64,000 nt of DNA from assembly GCA_002049455.2 (NCBI GenBank), contig KV918800.1, positions 248,001 through 312,000 on the forward strand, written 5' to 3'. The translations under genes were made by a program, and so were the position numbers. This DNA comes from Porphyra umbilicalis (lineage: Eukaryota > Rhodophyta > Bangiophyceae > Bangiales > Bangiaceae). The notes below the pieces were generated by a model, which saw only the letters and a list, made by a program, of their open reading frames with translations, searched no databases and was not told the DNA's origin. Below, in pieces: positions 34,120-45,420 of this stretch (positions within the stretch are counted from its first letter, which is position 1; every line of letters begins with the position of its first letter).

Positions 34120-34751
34120 ATGACGCGGTTCAGTGACGCCTCTAGGACGCCCTCAGGGGGGGTGCGTGCACCGCCGCCTGGCAGAGACCGCAGGTCGGGG
34201 GCCCCTCGCACTCCTTCTGGGGGGGGGGGGGGCTACTATTCCCCGAAAGGCGGGGCGGTGGGGCGGCGCCGGCGGGCGGGGCGGCGCCGGCGGGCGGGGC
34301 GGCGCCGGCGGGCGGGGCGGCGCCGGCGGGCGGGGCGGGCGGGACGCCGTCGGCGGGCGGGACGGGCAGGACGCCGTCGGCGGGCGGGGCGCCGTCGGCG
34401 GGCAGGGTAGCGCCGGCGGGCGGGGCGCCGTCGGCGAGCTCCAACTCCTCGTCTTCTCGGAGTGGTACAACCACGTCCCAGACGCCTGTACCGCCCGCCG
34501 GCCTGACTGGCCGCCTAGCGCGCCTCCTTTTGCCGCGGCTGCGCCATATTGGCGCCGTGGTCGCCCGCCTGCTACACGAGCGGGCGCGGGAAGAGGCGCT
34601 AGCGAAGTCGGCGGTGGCGGAGCGGGCTCGTGAGAGTGCCACATGCGAAGAGCGTGCACAGAAGCGGGCGCGGCTCGAGCTGGAGCGGGCCGCCGCGGTT
34701 TTTAGTCACATGAGGGCGTGGGAGGGGGGGCAGGGGGGTGGTGGGGTGTAG
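34120..34751 (+). CDS. Candidate low-complexity protein with a C-terminal charged helix
   Basis: A start at 34120 gives MTRFSDASRTPSGGVRAPPP and a Gly run. The adjacent frame then gives LLFPERRGGG, six-residue APAGGA repeats, a Ser/Thr linker and a long charged helix (LLHERAREEALAKSAVAERA, then QKRARLELERAAAVF) ending before TAG at 34749. The two frames meet at a 14-base G run (34219-34232), where one more G joins them, as in two other genes of this window. No family is known; the helix could be a coiled coil. Chance open frames in GC repeats remain possible. Confidence 0.4.
34255..34440. repeat. 18-bp tandem repeat coding APAGGA
   Basis: Units of GCGGGCGGGGCGGCGCCG and variants, the last ones diverged. 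Unit length is a multiple of three. Confidence 0.85.
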
Positions 34752-35107
34752 GTGGGTGGGTCCGGGGGGACGCGGGCGTCCTGGGGGACGCGGGAGACGA
34801 AAGACAATCAGTCTGGATGAGACAGTGAGGTCGTCCCTACCCTACATATGTTTTATGTTTTTTAGACTCGCATCCTAAACCGCCAGTGAGAGCCCTACAA
34901 ACACCCCTGACATTAGAGCTACCCTGAAAAGCACCCGCGGCATAGACGGCAATTCCGGTGCACACGCGACCATCCGACGACCAATGAGAAGCCGATATTC
35001 CGGGTGAGGCCCTTAGACAACTAAGCCTTCAAGGGCCCGTGTGCGGCGCCGATTGTGTGGTGGATTCCGCTTAGACATCTGGGGTGTTTTTCCATGCTCG
35101 TGACCGC

Positions 35108-35304
35108 TGTGGCAGGACAGTCCTTCTCAGCCACGTAACTCCATTCACTATTAGCATCATCGCGACCCTTCCAACACTGCACGCCCTCAGATCCCTGAGG
35201 ACACGAATGCAGACTGCCACCTCTGAAACGTAGAGCAAGTCCCTTGATCTAAGTATATGTGTGCATCACTACACTTTGAGAGCACCCTGTCCCAAAGGCC
35301 AGGG
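35108..35304. mobile_element. Interspersed repeat, 3'-end fragment (copy D)
   Basis: It matches the last 195 bp of copies A and B from TGTGGCAGGACAGTCC to AAAGGCCAGGG with moderate divergence. It lacks the 5' part, so the family may leave 3'-end pieces. Confidence 0.75.
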
Positions 35305-37322
35305 AAATCGGCCTCTACGACCCCGCAGAGGCCGACTTGGAACTCTTTCGCAACAGTTAGAGTGTGGCAATTTTGAGAGAACGGCTGTAGAAGCGCCAAT
35401 GAAAGAAGCATGTGATAATTCATTAAAGAGGGCGCAAGAGCAGCGAACAGCCCCGGCGCGTGCCACCTCAGAAAGATGGTCAGAAGGAATGTATACAAAA
35501 ATCATATCATACAGAAGCAACGATGCAAATGATCCCCTCCAGGAGCGCCACTTTGCCTTACCAACACAGCGCATCCCGGACCTCTTGGCTCGCCACAACC
35601 CCCACCCCTTTCGCGCTGCCGCACAAGTCGGCCGCGGCCGTGCCGCCAGTCACGCCGGGCGGCGGCATCGCCACCTGCCCCATCGCCACCTGCCCCATCG
35701 CCTGGGGCCGTTGTCCCCCCCGCGACACACCCCTCCTCCCCTCGACGCAGAGGCCGCGCGGATGGCAACAGGAAAAAAAGGCGGGCGGTGAGGAAGGCGA
35801 TGCAGGGGCTCCCCACCGCCTGCCGCTTGCTCGTCAGCGACAGTACATGGCACAGCGGCTCGCTCACCCGCCTGCGCGCCCGCGAGGGGGGCGCGGCCGA
35901 CCCGACCATCGGGCCCCAACGGGCGACATGGGCTGATCACAACCACCACGCGCGGGAACCCCCTCCCCCCTCACCTTCTCAATTCTCCCTACCCCGCATT
36001 CCACCACGTCACGCTCCCCCTCCCCACCGCTCTCCTCCCCCCCCACCGCCAGCGGTGCGCCACCTCCCGCCCGCGCCTGGACAGCACCGTCAACGGCGAA
36101 AGACCGTGGCGGACCTGCCGTCCGCCGCCGGCCACGGCGGCGGCCAATGCCAGTCACGGCCGTGCGTGCGCCGCCTGCTCTGGGTGCTTGCGGCGGCCGC
36201 ACCGGCGCCAGTGGTGGCCGCCGCGTCCGTCCCTTCGCCGACTGCGGCAAGCTTCCCGCCCGCGTCCGCACCGCCGCGGTCGCGGCCGCCGCACGTGGCG
36301 CCCCGCAGCGTGGCGCCAGTCGACGACGCTGCGTCGGCGGCGGCGGTGGCGCCAGCACTGTGGGTCGCCCGCCTTCACGCGTTGGTCGTCCGTTGGCCGC
36401 CTCGCAGTGGGGGGGGCACCCTCGCGGCGGCCGCATCGGCCGGTGGCGTTGTCAGGCCGCGCCAGGCAAGTACAGCCGCGGCGGGGGCGACGAGTGTCTT
36501 GCCATCCATGGCAGCATGATCCTGCACTCCTCTATGCACAACGCCTCGAGGTCTATTCCATGCATTTACGCGCATGAGGAATGGATTTTCCCTGCTGTTC
36601 TAGTATTTTGTGAACCATGAGAAGTAAACAGAACTGGTCCCCGTGGCATGGGTCCTCAAGGGAAAAAAAGCAGGCGCTCAAAGGATCTTGTAGCACTGAG
36701 ATACACCCAGGTGTTTCTCTGTCCCTCCAGAATCGCGCCGTTTTCTTCATCTCTGCCGATTCGGAACTGGCTCTGACCGATTTCTGATGCAAGACACGTA
36801 TTGATCCGATCTGGCATCCCACGGAAACGCACTTTCTCTCGACCGGCTACGAGCATCACCTGCCCCCCACCACCACCTCCCATGTCGACCAACGGTCACA
36901 TATGTCGTCCAGACTTCCCCGCAGAACCAATGACACGCATTTTGTTGCCTAGCCACGTCGGGTTACCGCCTGCAGTGTGACCAGCGGGCCATTTATTCCA
37001 CAAAAAGGCGTTCAAGACAACGGTGGGATGCAAGATAAGACGGCTATCTCTCAAGCCTTTCGTCGTAGCCGCCTGAAAGTGTGTCATAAAAAAGATGATG
37101 AAGCAGGCTTCAGGATGTGTCCGAGTGGAGCGCCAATGCTTGTTCTGTTGCCGAGATCTGTGCGCGCCAATATGAGTCGCACACATGCGCCTCAAAGAGT
37201 GGAATTGACCTTTAGGCGTGGCACGTGAACAGCACTTTCATGAAACATTATCACATAATGGGAAATACAACGGAAAGCAAAAAAGAAGACCTAACAGACT
37301 TGTAGCAGAGTGAGCGGAGTTA
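35305..37322. other. Unassigned DNA with composition-driven ORFs
   Basis: A plus-strand frame at 35788-36519 (243 codons; KAMQGLPTACRLLVSDSTWH near its start, then Pro/Ala-rich) is the least unlikely coding candidate but has no known domain or clear start. A minus frame near 36,900-37,080 (VVLNAFLWNKWPAGHTAGG) looks like old coding debris. Confidence 0.3.
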
Positions 37323-38147
37323 GAGCGTCTCCACCAATGGATCCAAGCTCCCAAACGCCTAAACGTGGCACGGTTTTGCCAAACCGGCATTGGTGGCTGG
37401 GATGCGATCCAAAACTAGGGTGTGACGGTCCAAAAATAGACCATCCCCACATATTCTAGTCGTGTAATCGACCTCGTGTCGATGACACGCGATTGCTTTA
37501 GTTTTGGATCTTCAACGGCAGGGCCACTCCAAACGGGCTTGCTTGGAGGCGCGCCACTCCAACCAGGCCTGTTTGGATGCCCCCCCAAACATTTAGAGCA
37601 TCTCCACGAACGGAACCAACCGTCCAACCCAATGGCCACGTGTTCGCAACGTGTGGTGCTGTCACTGGCTCTCCAAAGGCAAAGCCGAAACTAAGCAGAT
37701 CACGTCTCAAACTTGGGCTCGCCTCGACGTCTCTGGCGGTGGGCCTCTTCTGTGGCACGCCAGTATTCCCACAGACGCACTTCAGAGAATCTCCATGACT
37801 GCCAGATCGTCTTGCAACTGTCTGCAAGCCACGGATCACGCTTTCCATTGGCTTTCGTGGTCCGACCAGGGAACCAGGGGTTGGCGAAACAACTCGGGGC
37901 GTCTCCAAACGGGCTTGTTTGGAGTGGCGCTGCCGTTCAAGCTCCAAAAGAAGGACGATCCCGCGAGGCCACCACGAGATGCATTAAGGGATTAGAAAAT
38001 GTGAACCGGTCTATTTATGGGCCGTCACAGCCCCGTCACACCCTAGTTTTGGAGCGGATCGCAGGCACCAGTGCTCCAACCGACCAAACGGCCAAACGGT
38101 GCCACGTTTGGCTGTTTGGACGGTTGGAGCCATTGGTGGAGACGCTC
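37323..38147. mobile_element. Long foldback element with nested insertion
   Basis: Outer arms begin GAGCGTCTCCACCAATGG at 37323 and end with the complement at 38147. They stay related over 120-150 bp, including ACTAGGGTGTGACGG against its inverse near 38,040. A second inverted pair lies at about 37,497-37,560 and 37,900-37,960. The GAGC(A/G)TCTCCA ends preceded by TTA resemble PIF/Harbinger (Tourist) MITEs, by memory of plant elements. No coding frame is present. Confidence 0.65.
37592..37896. mobile_element. About 300-bp MITE nested in the foldback, plus orientation
   Basis: This segment is related in inverted orientation to 38224-38525 (shared CTGTCACTGGCTCTCCAAA, CACGTCTCAA and ACCAGGG blocks). 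It separates the two inner arms of the foldback, so it inserted after or with the foldback's formation. Confidence 0.6.
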
Positions 38148-38223
38148 GAATGCCCGGTTGGCCAAACGGTGCCACGTTTAGCCACGTTTGGATTTTTGGA
38201 CGGTTGGATCCATTGCTGGACAC

Positions 38224-38525
38224 GCCCTTAGAATTCCCCTGGTTCCAGTTTGAGCCAACCTACGCCAATGGAAGGCCTGACCCGTAGCATGCAAACAGTG
38301 ATGCGGCGATTGGCAATCCACTGAGGTGCTTTGTCCGGCATCTGTGGACTGTCGGTCCGCAAAAAAATAGGCCAACCCAGAGTGAGCATCCAGGGGAGCC
38401 CAAGATTGAGACGTGACCTGTTTAGTCTTGGCTCGACGTTTGGAGAGCCAGTGACAGGGCCACAAGTTGGGCACTCATGACGTTTGGCTTTGGCTTTTGG
38501 CTGCATTGGTGGAGACGCTCCTAAT
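38224..38525. mobile_element. Related MITE copy, opposite orientation
   Basis: It is the inverted relative of 37592-37896, with GCATTGGTGGAGACGCTCC at its right end. The two copies share blocks but have diverged considerably, so neither is recent. Confidence 0.6.
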
Positions 38526-38888
38526 CAGCACTTGACACAATCATCCAAAAAAGCGCTCAATCTTTGAAAGTCATCATACGGGTGAGAGCACGCACATGCA
38601 GTTTTGGCCATTGTGACCAGTACAGCCGATGAATCGGCTGAATTGTAAGATCAGACGAATGTTTTCGGCATAAGCTCGGTCTGCCGCGAAGAATCGCTGT
38701 TTCCACATTGCGCGGTCGCGTGCCGGACCACCTCCTCCACATGGCCATCAAGAATGACGAGGAGGATGAGGACTCCGCCGCGGGCACCGACTCTGTGTCG
38801 CAATCTGCCCAGTTGGAACGTCCTCTCCGAGAGGGATACATGTTGCGAGCAACCATGAGATGTGCGAAAATCACTTTTGCAGCCGCTA

Positions 38889-39047
38889 TTGCTGTCTTCC
38901 CAATTTTGGCCGATCCCGTCGATGTCAACAGTGTGAAACAGCGTCTCAGCCATCCACTCAGCTGGATAAAGTTGATTGACCAATGGGCAGTTGACCCAGA
39001 CCCCTTCTTGACTTCGACCACATCGGCCAAAATTGGGAAGACAGCAA
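38889..39047. mobile_element. TA-flanked MITE (TTGCTGTC ends), copy 2
   Basis: The ends TTGCTGTCTTCCCAATTTTG and its complement pair over about 27 bp, flanked by TA at 38887-38888 and 39048-39049. It is the inverted relative of the copy at 21418-21589 over the whole length. Confidence 0.75.
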
Positions 39048-39230
39048 TAAAATTGCCCGTCGATCTACTGGATCATCAAAGTGTGTCCGACATAAGACTC
39101 TTCTGATTCCACAAAATTGTTCGCACAGCCGCTGAAACCTCCCCTTGTCCTCCTATAAAGTAAGCCGTTGCCCTTCTAAAATAGCCACTTCAATGAACGG
39201 GGTGCCACAATGATCGCGACCCCCGCCACC

Positions 39231-39404
39231 GCGCAGTGGTGACTAACCGGGGGTGGGACTTAAATGCCATCATGGGCCATGTGGACCCACATTCGGTCAC
39301 GCGGCCTGTGCGGGGTACAGTACAGGCCGATTTCGTGACCGATTGTGGGTCCACATGGCCCAAAATGGCACTTGTGTCCCACCCCCGGTTAGTCACCACT
39401 GCGC
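39231..39404. repeat. 174-bp foldback with arms of about 75 bp
   Basis: Arms start GCGCAGTGGTGACTAACCGG and end with the complement. Pairing continues through TGGGCCATGTGGACCCACA with about eight mismatches around a short centre. It is probably a small foldback transposon. No target duplication is clear. Confidence 0.8.
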
Positions 39405-39810
39405 CGGCAGTCTGGCCCTCCCCGCGCGGTACGGAAGTGACGCAGTGCCGTGCCGCGCTGGAGGCGAGGTCACAGGATGGGAGTTTCCACTGCGCGTTTA
39501 GACAGTCCGGTGCAGTTGCCCATGGATGGAGCGCGCGCTGTAGCGCGGCAGCCGCCATCCATTCATGCCGCGTCGAAGACCATGAACCACGAGGGCGAAC
39601 CGTGATGAGTATTGCCGAAGGAGCGCGGAACACCATGTACACAAGGGAAGGCTACACATTATATTCTCCCCAGGTCGGGCCGTGCCTCGAGCATTCGCCC
39701 GCCCCACCCTCAGCGCAAGTAGACATACGGTGCCCGGTATCTGTCGGCCCGGCCGCTGGCGCGCAGCCATCTTTGAATCGCCCCACTCGCAGGCTCCCGG
39801 CGGTCCCCAA

Positions 39811-40154
39811 CTACGTGCTGCTGTAGACACGGTCGGCTGCGGCAGGCCCGTCGGGCAGAAGGGCGGCCACCTCGACGCCGCGGTCGTGCCACCGAGCGCC
39901 CAGCGGAGGTGCGCCGGAGGGTATCCCACGCCCCGCGACCCGTCCCGCCGCCCGCTGCGGCACCCGGGCCGTCTCTGCCACTAGCACCGAGTACCGCCAT
40001 ACGGCGCTCGCGGCGCCGACGCGCCCGCTATCCACCGACGCATGCGACGCTTTGCCCGCAATGCCGACGCAAGCGGCGCCTTGCCCGCAGAGCTCGACAG
40101 CACTCCCTAGAGGCACCCCCCGGTCGAACGCCGCCGTGGCGTCGAGTTGCCCGC
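39811..40154 (-). CDS. Candidate last exon of an unrecognised gene
   Basis: After a GGGAAG acceptor the minus strand gives a smooth frame: GQLDATAAFDRGVPLGSAVE, LCGQGAACVGIAGKASHASV, RYSVLVAETARVPQRAAGRV, DRGVEVAALLPDGPAAADRV, ending YSST and TAG. Composition is protein-like rather than the Arg/Pro text of the other frames. Upstream exons on the minus strand were not found, and no domain is recognised. Confidence 0.3.
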
Positions 40155-43100
40155 CTTCCCTCCGCCACCATCACCGCCCGACGCCGCCTCGCGGTGGTAG
40201 CCGCCGCGCGGACGCTGCGGCGGACCGTCAGCGGCGGGCCGCGAGCGCTCCCGCCGGCGCGCACGGCACGCTCACGGTGGCGTTCGGCCTCCGCGCCGCC
40301 CGTCGACGCAGTGGGGTCAGCGACGCGGTTGGCGGTGGGACGCTCGCGCCCGCCCCATTCCCCCGCCACGGCTCTTTTTTTCGGCGGTGCGTCGCGTCGC
40401 GTCGCGTCCGCCGGCGGCCGGCTGCCGGCGCGGCGGTTGGATGCCGGCACGCTACCCACACTGTTTCCATGAACCCCATGGGCGGTGCGCGCGCGCTGCG
40501 GCGGCGGCGAGCGCTTTCACCGCAGCGGCAGGGGCGGTCGGCGGCACAGCGACAGGGACGGCGGCGGCTCAGCCGACTCGCCGCCCCCGCCGCGGCCCTT
40601 TGCCAGGTCGGCTGGTCCGACGACGCGGTTGCGCGCGCTTGGATTTTGTTGTTGTTTTTTTCACGCCGGTGACGGGCCGCCGGGCCCCCACCCCCATCGC
40701 CGTGTGGCGGGCGCGCGGCGAGCGGGCGGCGGGCGGTTCGGTGTGGGCACGCCCGGGCCCCATGACGAGGAAAGTGGCGGCAGGCGTCCGGTGGCGAGCC
40801 GGCGGGTGCGCGTGCCCCCCGCTCGACGTCGGTGGGTCGGTGGGGGGGCGCGGGGGGGCGCCCGCCACCGGCGACGCGGGCGCCACGGCCCGGCCGCAGA
40901 CGCGCGTCGCCGGCAGTACCGGCGGGGCCCCATCTTCTCCCCACCCTCACGGCTCCGGTGGCAGACTCTTGCCGACGACTACGTCTATCGTCTCGTTGCA
41001 CCATGGCCGATCTGCTCTCGACGCGCCGTCCACCGCTGCGCTGCTGTGCCGCTGCGGGCCAACCGGAACGCGGGGGGCCGCCCCCCACTTGTTTTTATCC
41101 TGCGACCCCGTCAGCGAGCGGCTTGCCGTGGAGGGACGCGGCACCGCATCTGTGCTCGTTCCGCCGTTGTCGACGGGCACGGCGGGAAGCAACGGCTGCT
41201 GCCCGTCCGTTGGTCTGTCAGCGGTCGCCTCTCGCATGGGGGGGGCCTTCTTCTGACGTGCCGTGTTCTATGTCTGCCCTTGGCGCCGCCCCGCCACCTA
41301 TTTCTCCTCAATCCATGGGGTACACAGCGCGGCGCTATGTCGCGGCCCTGGGGCACTTTCGGGACCATCCCCACCTTCTTGTTGCATATGGGCCCCCCAT
41401 CTTTTGGATCAGTGCGGGGCTGGGGGCGGCGTTTTGCCCACAACCCCGTGCGGTGGTCCGCCTGTTGGCTCGGCGATGGCAGCGGCAAACAGACGGACGC
41501 GTTCTGCTTCTCGCCAAGCCGCCAGCTACCCGCAGGCAGCCTGTCGAACGGCCCGTCAGCGGCCTGTAGGCGGCCTGAGGGGGGCCTGCGGTGACGGGAG
41601 CAAACCCCGGGCGCCCCCCAAAAGTGCGGCAGCTCCCAGCCCACGCAGAAAAAGCGGCCGGGTTGACCTGTCTTCAGTGGGGGGGGCATTCGGCAGAATA
41701 AGCGAAGCGTGGGGCGGTGGCGCTGGTTGACTCTGAGAGGGGTGAGGGTGCGTGGTCAGGGCGGGCTTCCAACACCCTTCGTCGTCGGCTAGCGCCGCGC
41801 CTCGGTTGTGAGCTGAGCGTGGGTTGTCGTACACCAACCACCCCGCGCATGAAACACGCAGGGAGTGGCTTCCGCATTGGCTGACAGTATGAGGGGGCCA
41901 GTCACAGTCTCTCAAAATTGCAGTGTGGCTCCTGGGAGCGGATCGTGCTCGGGTGGCCAAGACACACGCTGGGGAACCGGCGCAGCAAGGATGACGACAG
42001 CTCCCGAGGCGATGGCGCGTGCCAAGTGCCCGGCCCGCGCTTCGAGGGCGCCTTGGGGGCTGATCCCACCCCTCGAGCACTGTCCGCCGCTAGAATGGCG
42101 CTTCCAACAGTGACCCACTGCACCATACCCCCCTCCTGACACGTCCGGCGTGCTCTCCGTGTGGCACCGACCTCCGCGCGGATCGTGAGAAGCGGTCGAC
42201 GCCGCCAGCAGCCCCCCCTCACCACGCCTCTCACCCCCCCCCTACAACGCGCCTCCTAGCCCCACCCAAGCACTCGCGGACAGCTCTGCCCGTGTCACCC
42301 CCCCGTGGCACCTATTTAGGAGGCCAAACAGCAAGGCCGCCCCATTCGACTGACCGCAGAATCGTCACTGGTCAGACTGCCCCTGCGCCCCAACCTCGTG
42401 ATCTTTCCCGACCTGCCAATGCGGACGCGCTGGCAGCAGCTGCAGCCGTCGTGGTTTGGCAGTGACGCGCCGCCGCCTCTGGTGCACGACGCGCCCGCGT
42501 GGTTTGGCGGGCGGTGGCAGCATGAGAAAAATTCGGCGCCAAAAGAGGCTGCCGATCGGCCCAAGCGGCGGCCCACGGCCGCGGCGGGTGGGGTGGGACG
42601 CGTGTGGAAGGCGTGGGGGGGGGGGCCCAAACCCCCAGCCGCGCCAAAACGCTGCTGGCGCGCGCGCCAAAGCAGGACTGCGCTGTCATTGGCGTCGGCC
42701 GCCCGTGGCTCCCTGTGGATCGGCGGCAGAAGGGTGGCGCGCGTGGCTGTGGCGGGTCGTGGGGCGACCTCGAGGTAGGTGCAAGCGCCTTTGTTTCAGG
42801 ACGACGACCGTGCTTGGGCCTGCCGTCGTCCAAACACTACATTGTGTTCACCGCGAGGCCCGCCCTCCGCGACGCGCTGCTCGCGCCAGGCGTGGGCGGG
42901 CCGCGGCAGTCGCCTGCCGAGACTCGTGACGCGCGACGCAGGCCTCGGGGCTGTCGTCCCGCGCGGCGCGGCGCACCGCCTCCGCGCGGGACCACCCTGC
43001 CGGGGCACGGAACAGGCGGTCCGGCGGGTGTGGCGGCCGCCAGACTGGACAGCTGCCGGCGTCTCGGGCGGGCGGCCGTAAACCGGCTGGGAGCCGTTGC

Positions 43101-45420
43101 CATTGTTGCCAGCCACCCCCCCCCCGCCTACACCCCTGTCCGGGTCATGGGCAGGGTCATCGTGTGGTCTCCGCCCCGTCGCTCGACCACAGTGCCCTAC
43201 CCCCTGCCGGCGTGGGCGGGTCATGGGGGACCGTTGGCGGCGAGTGGGGTCCGCTGCCAGCTTTGCACGCGCCAACCCAGGCCTGCTGCAGCGGGGCGGG
43301 AGGGCACCCGGCTGGGCGACGACAGCCAGAAAGTCCCCCTTTTAGCCGGCGGTGGCCTGGTGTGCGCTGGTTGACAGAGCGAGGCGGGGACCCACGGGCG
43401 CCGCCGGAGCGGGTTGTGCGTGGGCTCGGCCGCCGCCCGCAGGGGGTGGGCGACGGGTACGCCCCGGTGGGTGCTCTGGAGCGTGGCGGGCTTGCGACCG
43501 GTGGGGTCGGCTGAGGGTGTGGGGCGCGACAGCAGGTGTCGGCGGCTGAGACTGCTTGGGAGGGAGCGCAGCAGGCGGGGGGGGGGTGGGGCTCGTTGCT
43601 GTGTCTGGGAACCTGCAAAGAAGATCCCTGTGGGTGTCACACGGCGCACGCTGCTCCTTTCCGCCTTGTGACGACCTGGTGGCCACGCAGTCGGCCTGCG
43701 AGGCCCTGAGCGGTTGCAGACGGGTGCACCGACGCGGACCGTGAGAGGGGGGGGGGTAGGGTGGTGTCTATTTGACGTCGACGCTGCTGTCGGCCCGCCT
43801 CTGCGGGGGTCGTGACGAGGGCGTTCACGGCGCAGCAGGGTGCCGCCAAGGACGCCGTGTGTAGGTGTTGGCGGGGACTCGCCGTGGCACCCCATTCGGG
43901 CCCGCCAAGGCCGCGGCGGTGAGGGGCTGTGTGTGGCGCAGCGTAGCGTGGCGAGGTGTGGCAGGGCGGGGTTCCTGGGGTCTGCAGCCACGGCGGCGGT
44001 TGCCGGTGGGCCAGGCGCTGTCTACACTCGGCAGCGGCCGCGGCGGCGTCTCTCGGAAGCACCCTTTCACCCAAACCACGATCCGGTAGGGGACCCTCAA
44101 CGGACCTTTGCGCGCTGCTACCCTGGCGCAAAGCCCACGGTTGGCGTGGCTGCTCCCGCTGGCACCTCGACTGCCGTGGGCTGCTCAACGCACCGTAGGG
44201 AACCCCCGTTTGCGTGACTGTGGGGCGGCCCCCAGCCGGCGCTTCCTCGACCGGCAGCTCGGGCGGCAGCTTGCGCCGACGCCCGCCCGCCCGCCCGCCC
44301 ACCCGCCTGCCCACCCGTCCCAAACGTTGGCCCGCTCGCCCCGCCGTCGTCGTCGCGCGCCCCGCGCCGCATCTGCCGCCACCTGTGGTGCGCGCATCGC
44401 ACGCGCGCACGTCCCCTGCATCTATCCACACACGCGCCTCAGTGTCTGGGGAGCCTACACCTCTCTTTAGCCGCCCTCTGTGAGGGGGTAACCGCTTTTC
44501 CGCCGACGGGGCTACGACGCCCCCCCCCCCCACAGGGAGGCGTTTAGCTTCTCCACCATTTCCCACATCCTCGCTGGCGGAGTTGCGGGGTCCCTCGCCG
44601 CGTCCCGCCCACACCCCCCGCGTCTCCCGCCCTGCCGCGGCGCGCTGACGACGGGTGTGCCCCCCCCCCCCCCCCCCCTCCGCGGCAAGCGCCGTGCAAA
44701 CGGTGGCGGCGGCGGCGGCGGGAGTGTCAGGTGCGGTTGTGCGCGGGGCACGGGTTTTCAGCGCCGCCGGCGCTTGGACCGGGGCACGCTAGCGCGCCGC
44801 GCACCCACCCCAGCCCCGCAACCCACGGCTGTACAGCGTCGCCGCGGCGGGCCGCGGTGGGCGGTGGGCGGCGGGCGGGCGAGCGTTGACCCGCGCGCAC
44901 CTTGGTTGTCCGACGCCCCCGCGTGTGGCGTGCGTGGTGGGACCGTCGCAAGGTGGGGCGGTCGTTCATTGGGGGTGTGGGTGTGCGCGGCGCGCCGCTC
45001 CGAGCCCGCAGGCACACAGCCCGCCGTCGCGAGTGCTGCTCGCGGCGGTGTTTTTGATTGTGCAGCGGGGCTTTTGTGCGAGGCCGTTGACCGCGCCGCC
45101 AGTCGGTCCACGCCACCGCGCCACCGCAAGGGGGGGGGGCGCCGACCGACGTTGACCGTCGCCTGCTCGCCGCGGCCCCATAACTCCCGGCCGACCGCAT
45201 CTCACCCTGCACCCCGTCCCAACACCTCCCCCCCTCTTCCTCCCCCTTCCCCACCGACCGCCGCCACATCACTCGCCGGGTCCTCACCGGCGACTCGCCG
45301 GTGGCGGACGTGAACGGCGACGCGTTGTGTTACGACGTGACGCTGTGGCACGCGGGGGCGTGTAGCGGCGGTGGTGGCGGCGGCGGCGGCGGCGGCAGAG
45401 GCGGCAGCAGCGGCGGCGCC
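40155..45420. other. Very GC-rich region, no gene recognised
   Basis: Overlapping frames of up to 370 codons occur on both strands without a named domain. Near 41,020-41,250 one plus frame reads LLCRCGPTGTRGAAPHLFLS then CDPVSERLAVEG, which recalls the C-x-C-H-C knuckle at the end of LINE proteins, but no reverse-transcriptase core is near. A possible small intron (GTAGGT to TTTCAG) lies at about 42,775-42,805. C runs near 44,520 and 44,660 reach 12 to about 20 bases. Confidence 0.4.

Noticed and set aside
40228-41088. 286-codon minus frame
   Set aside because: Arg/Ala/Pro-rich text with competing frames on both strands; no acceptable start or domain.
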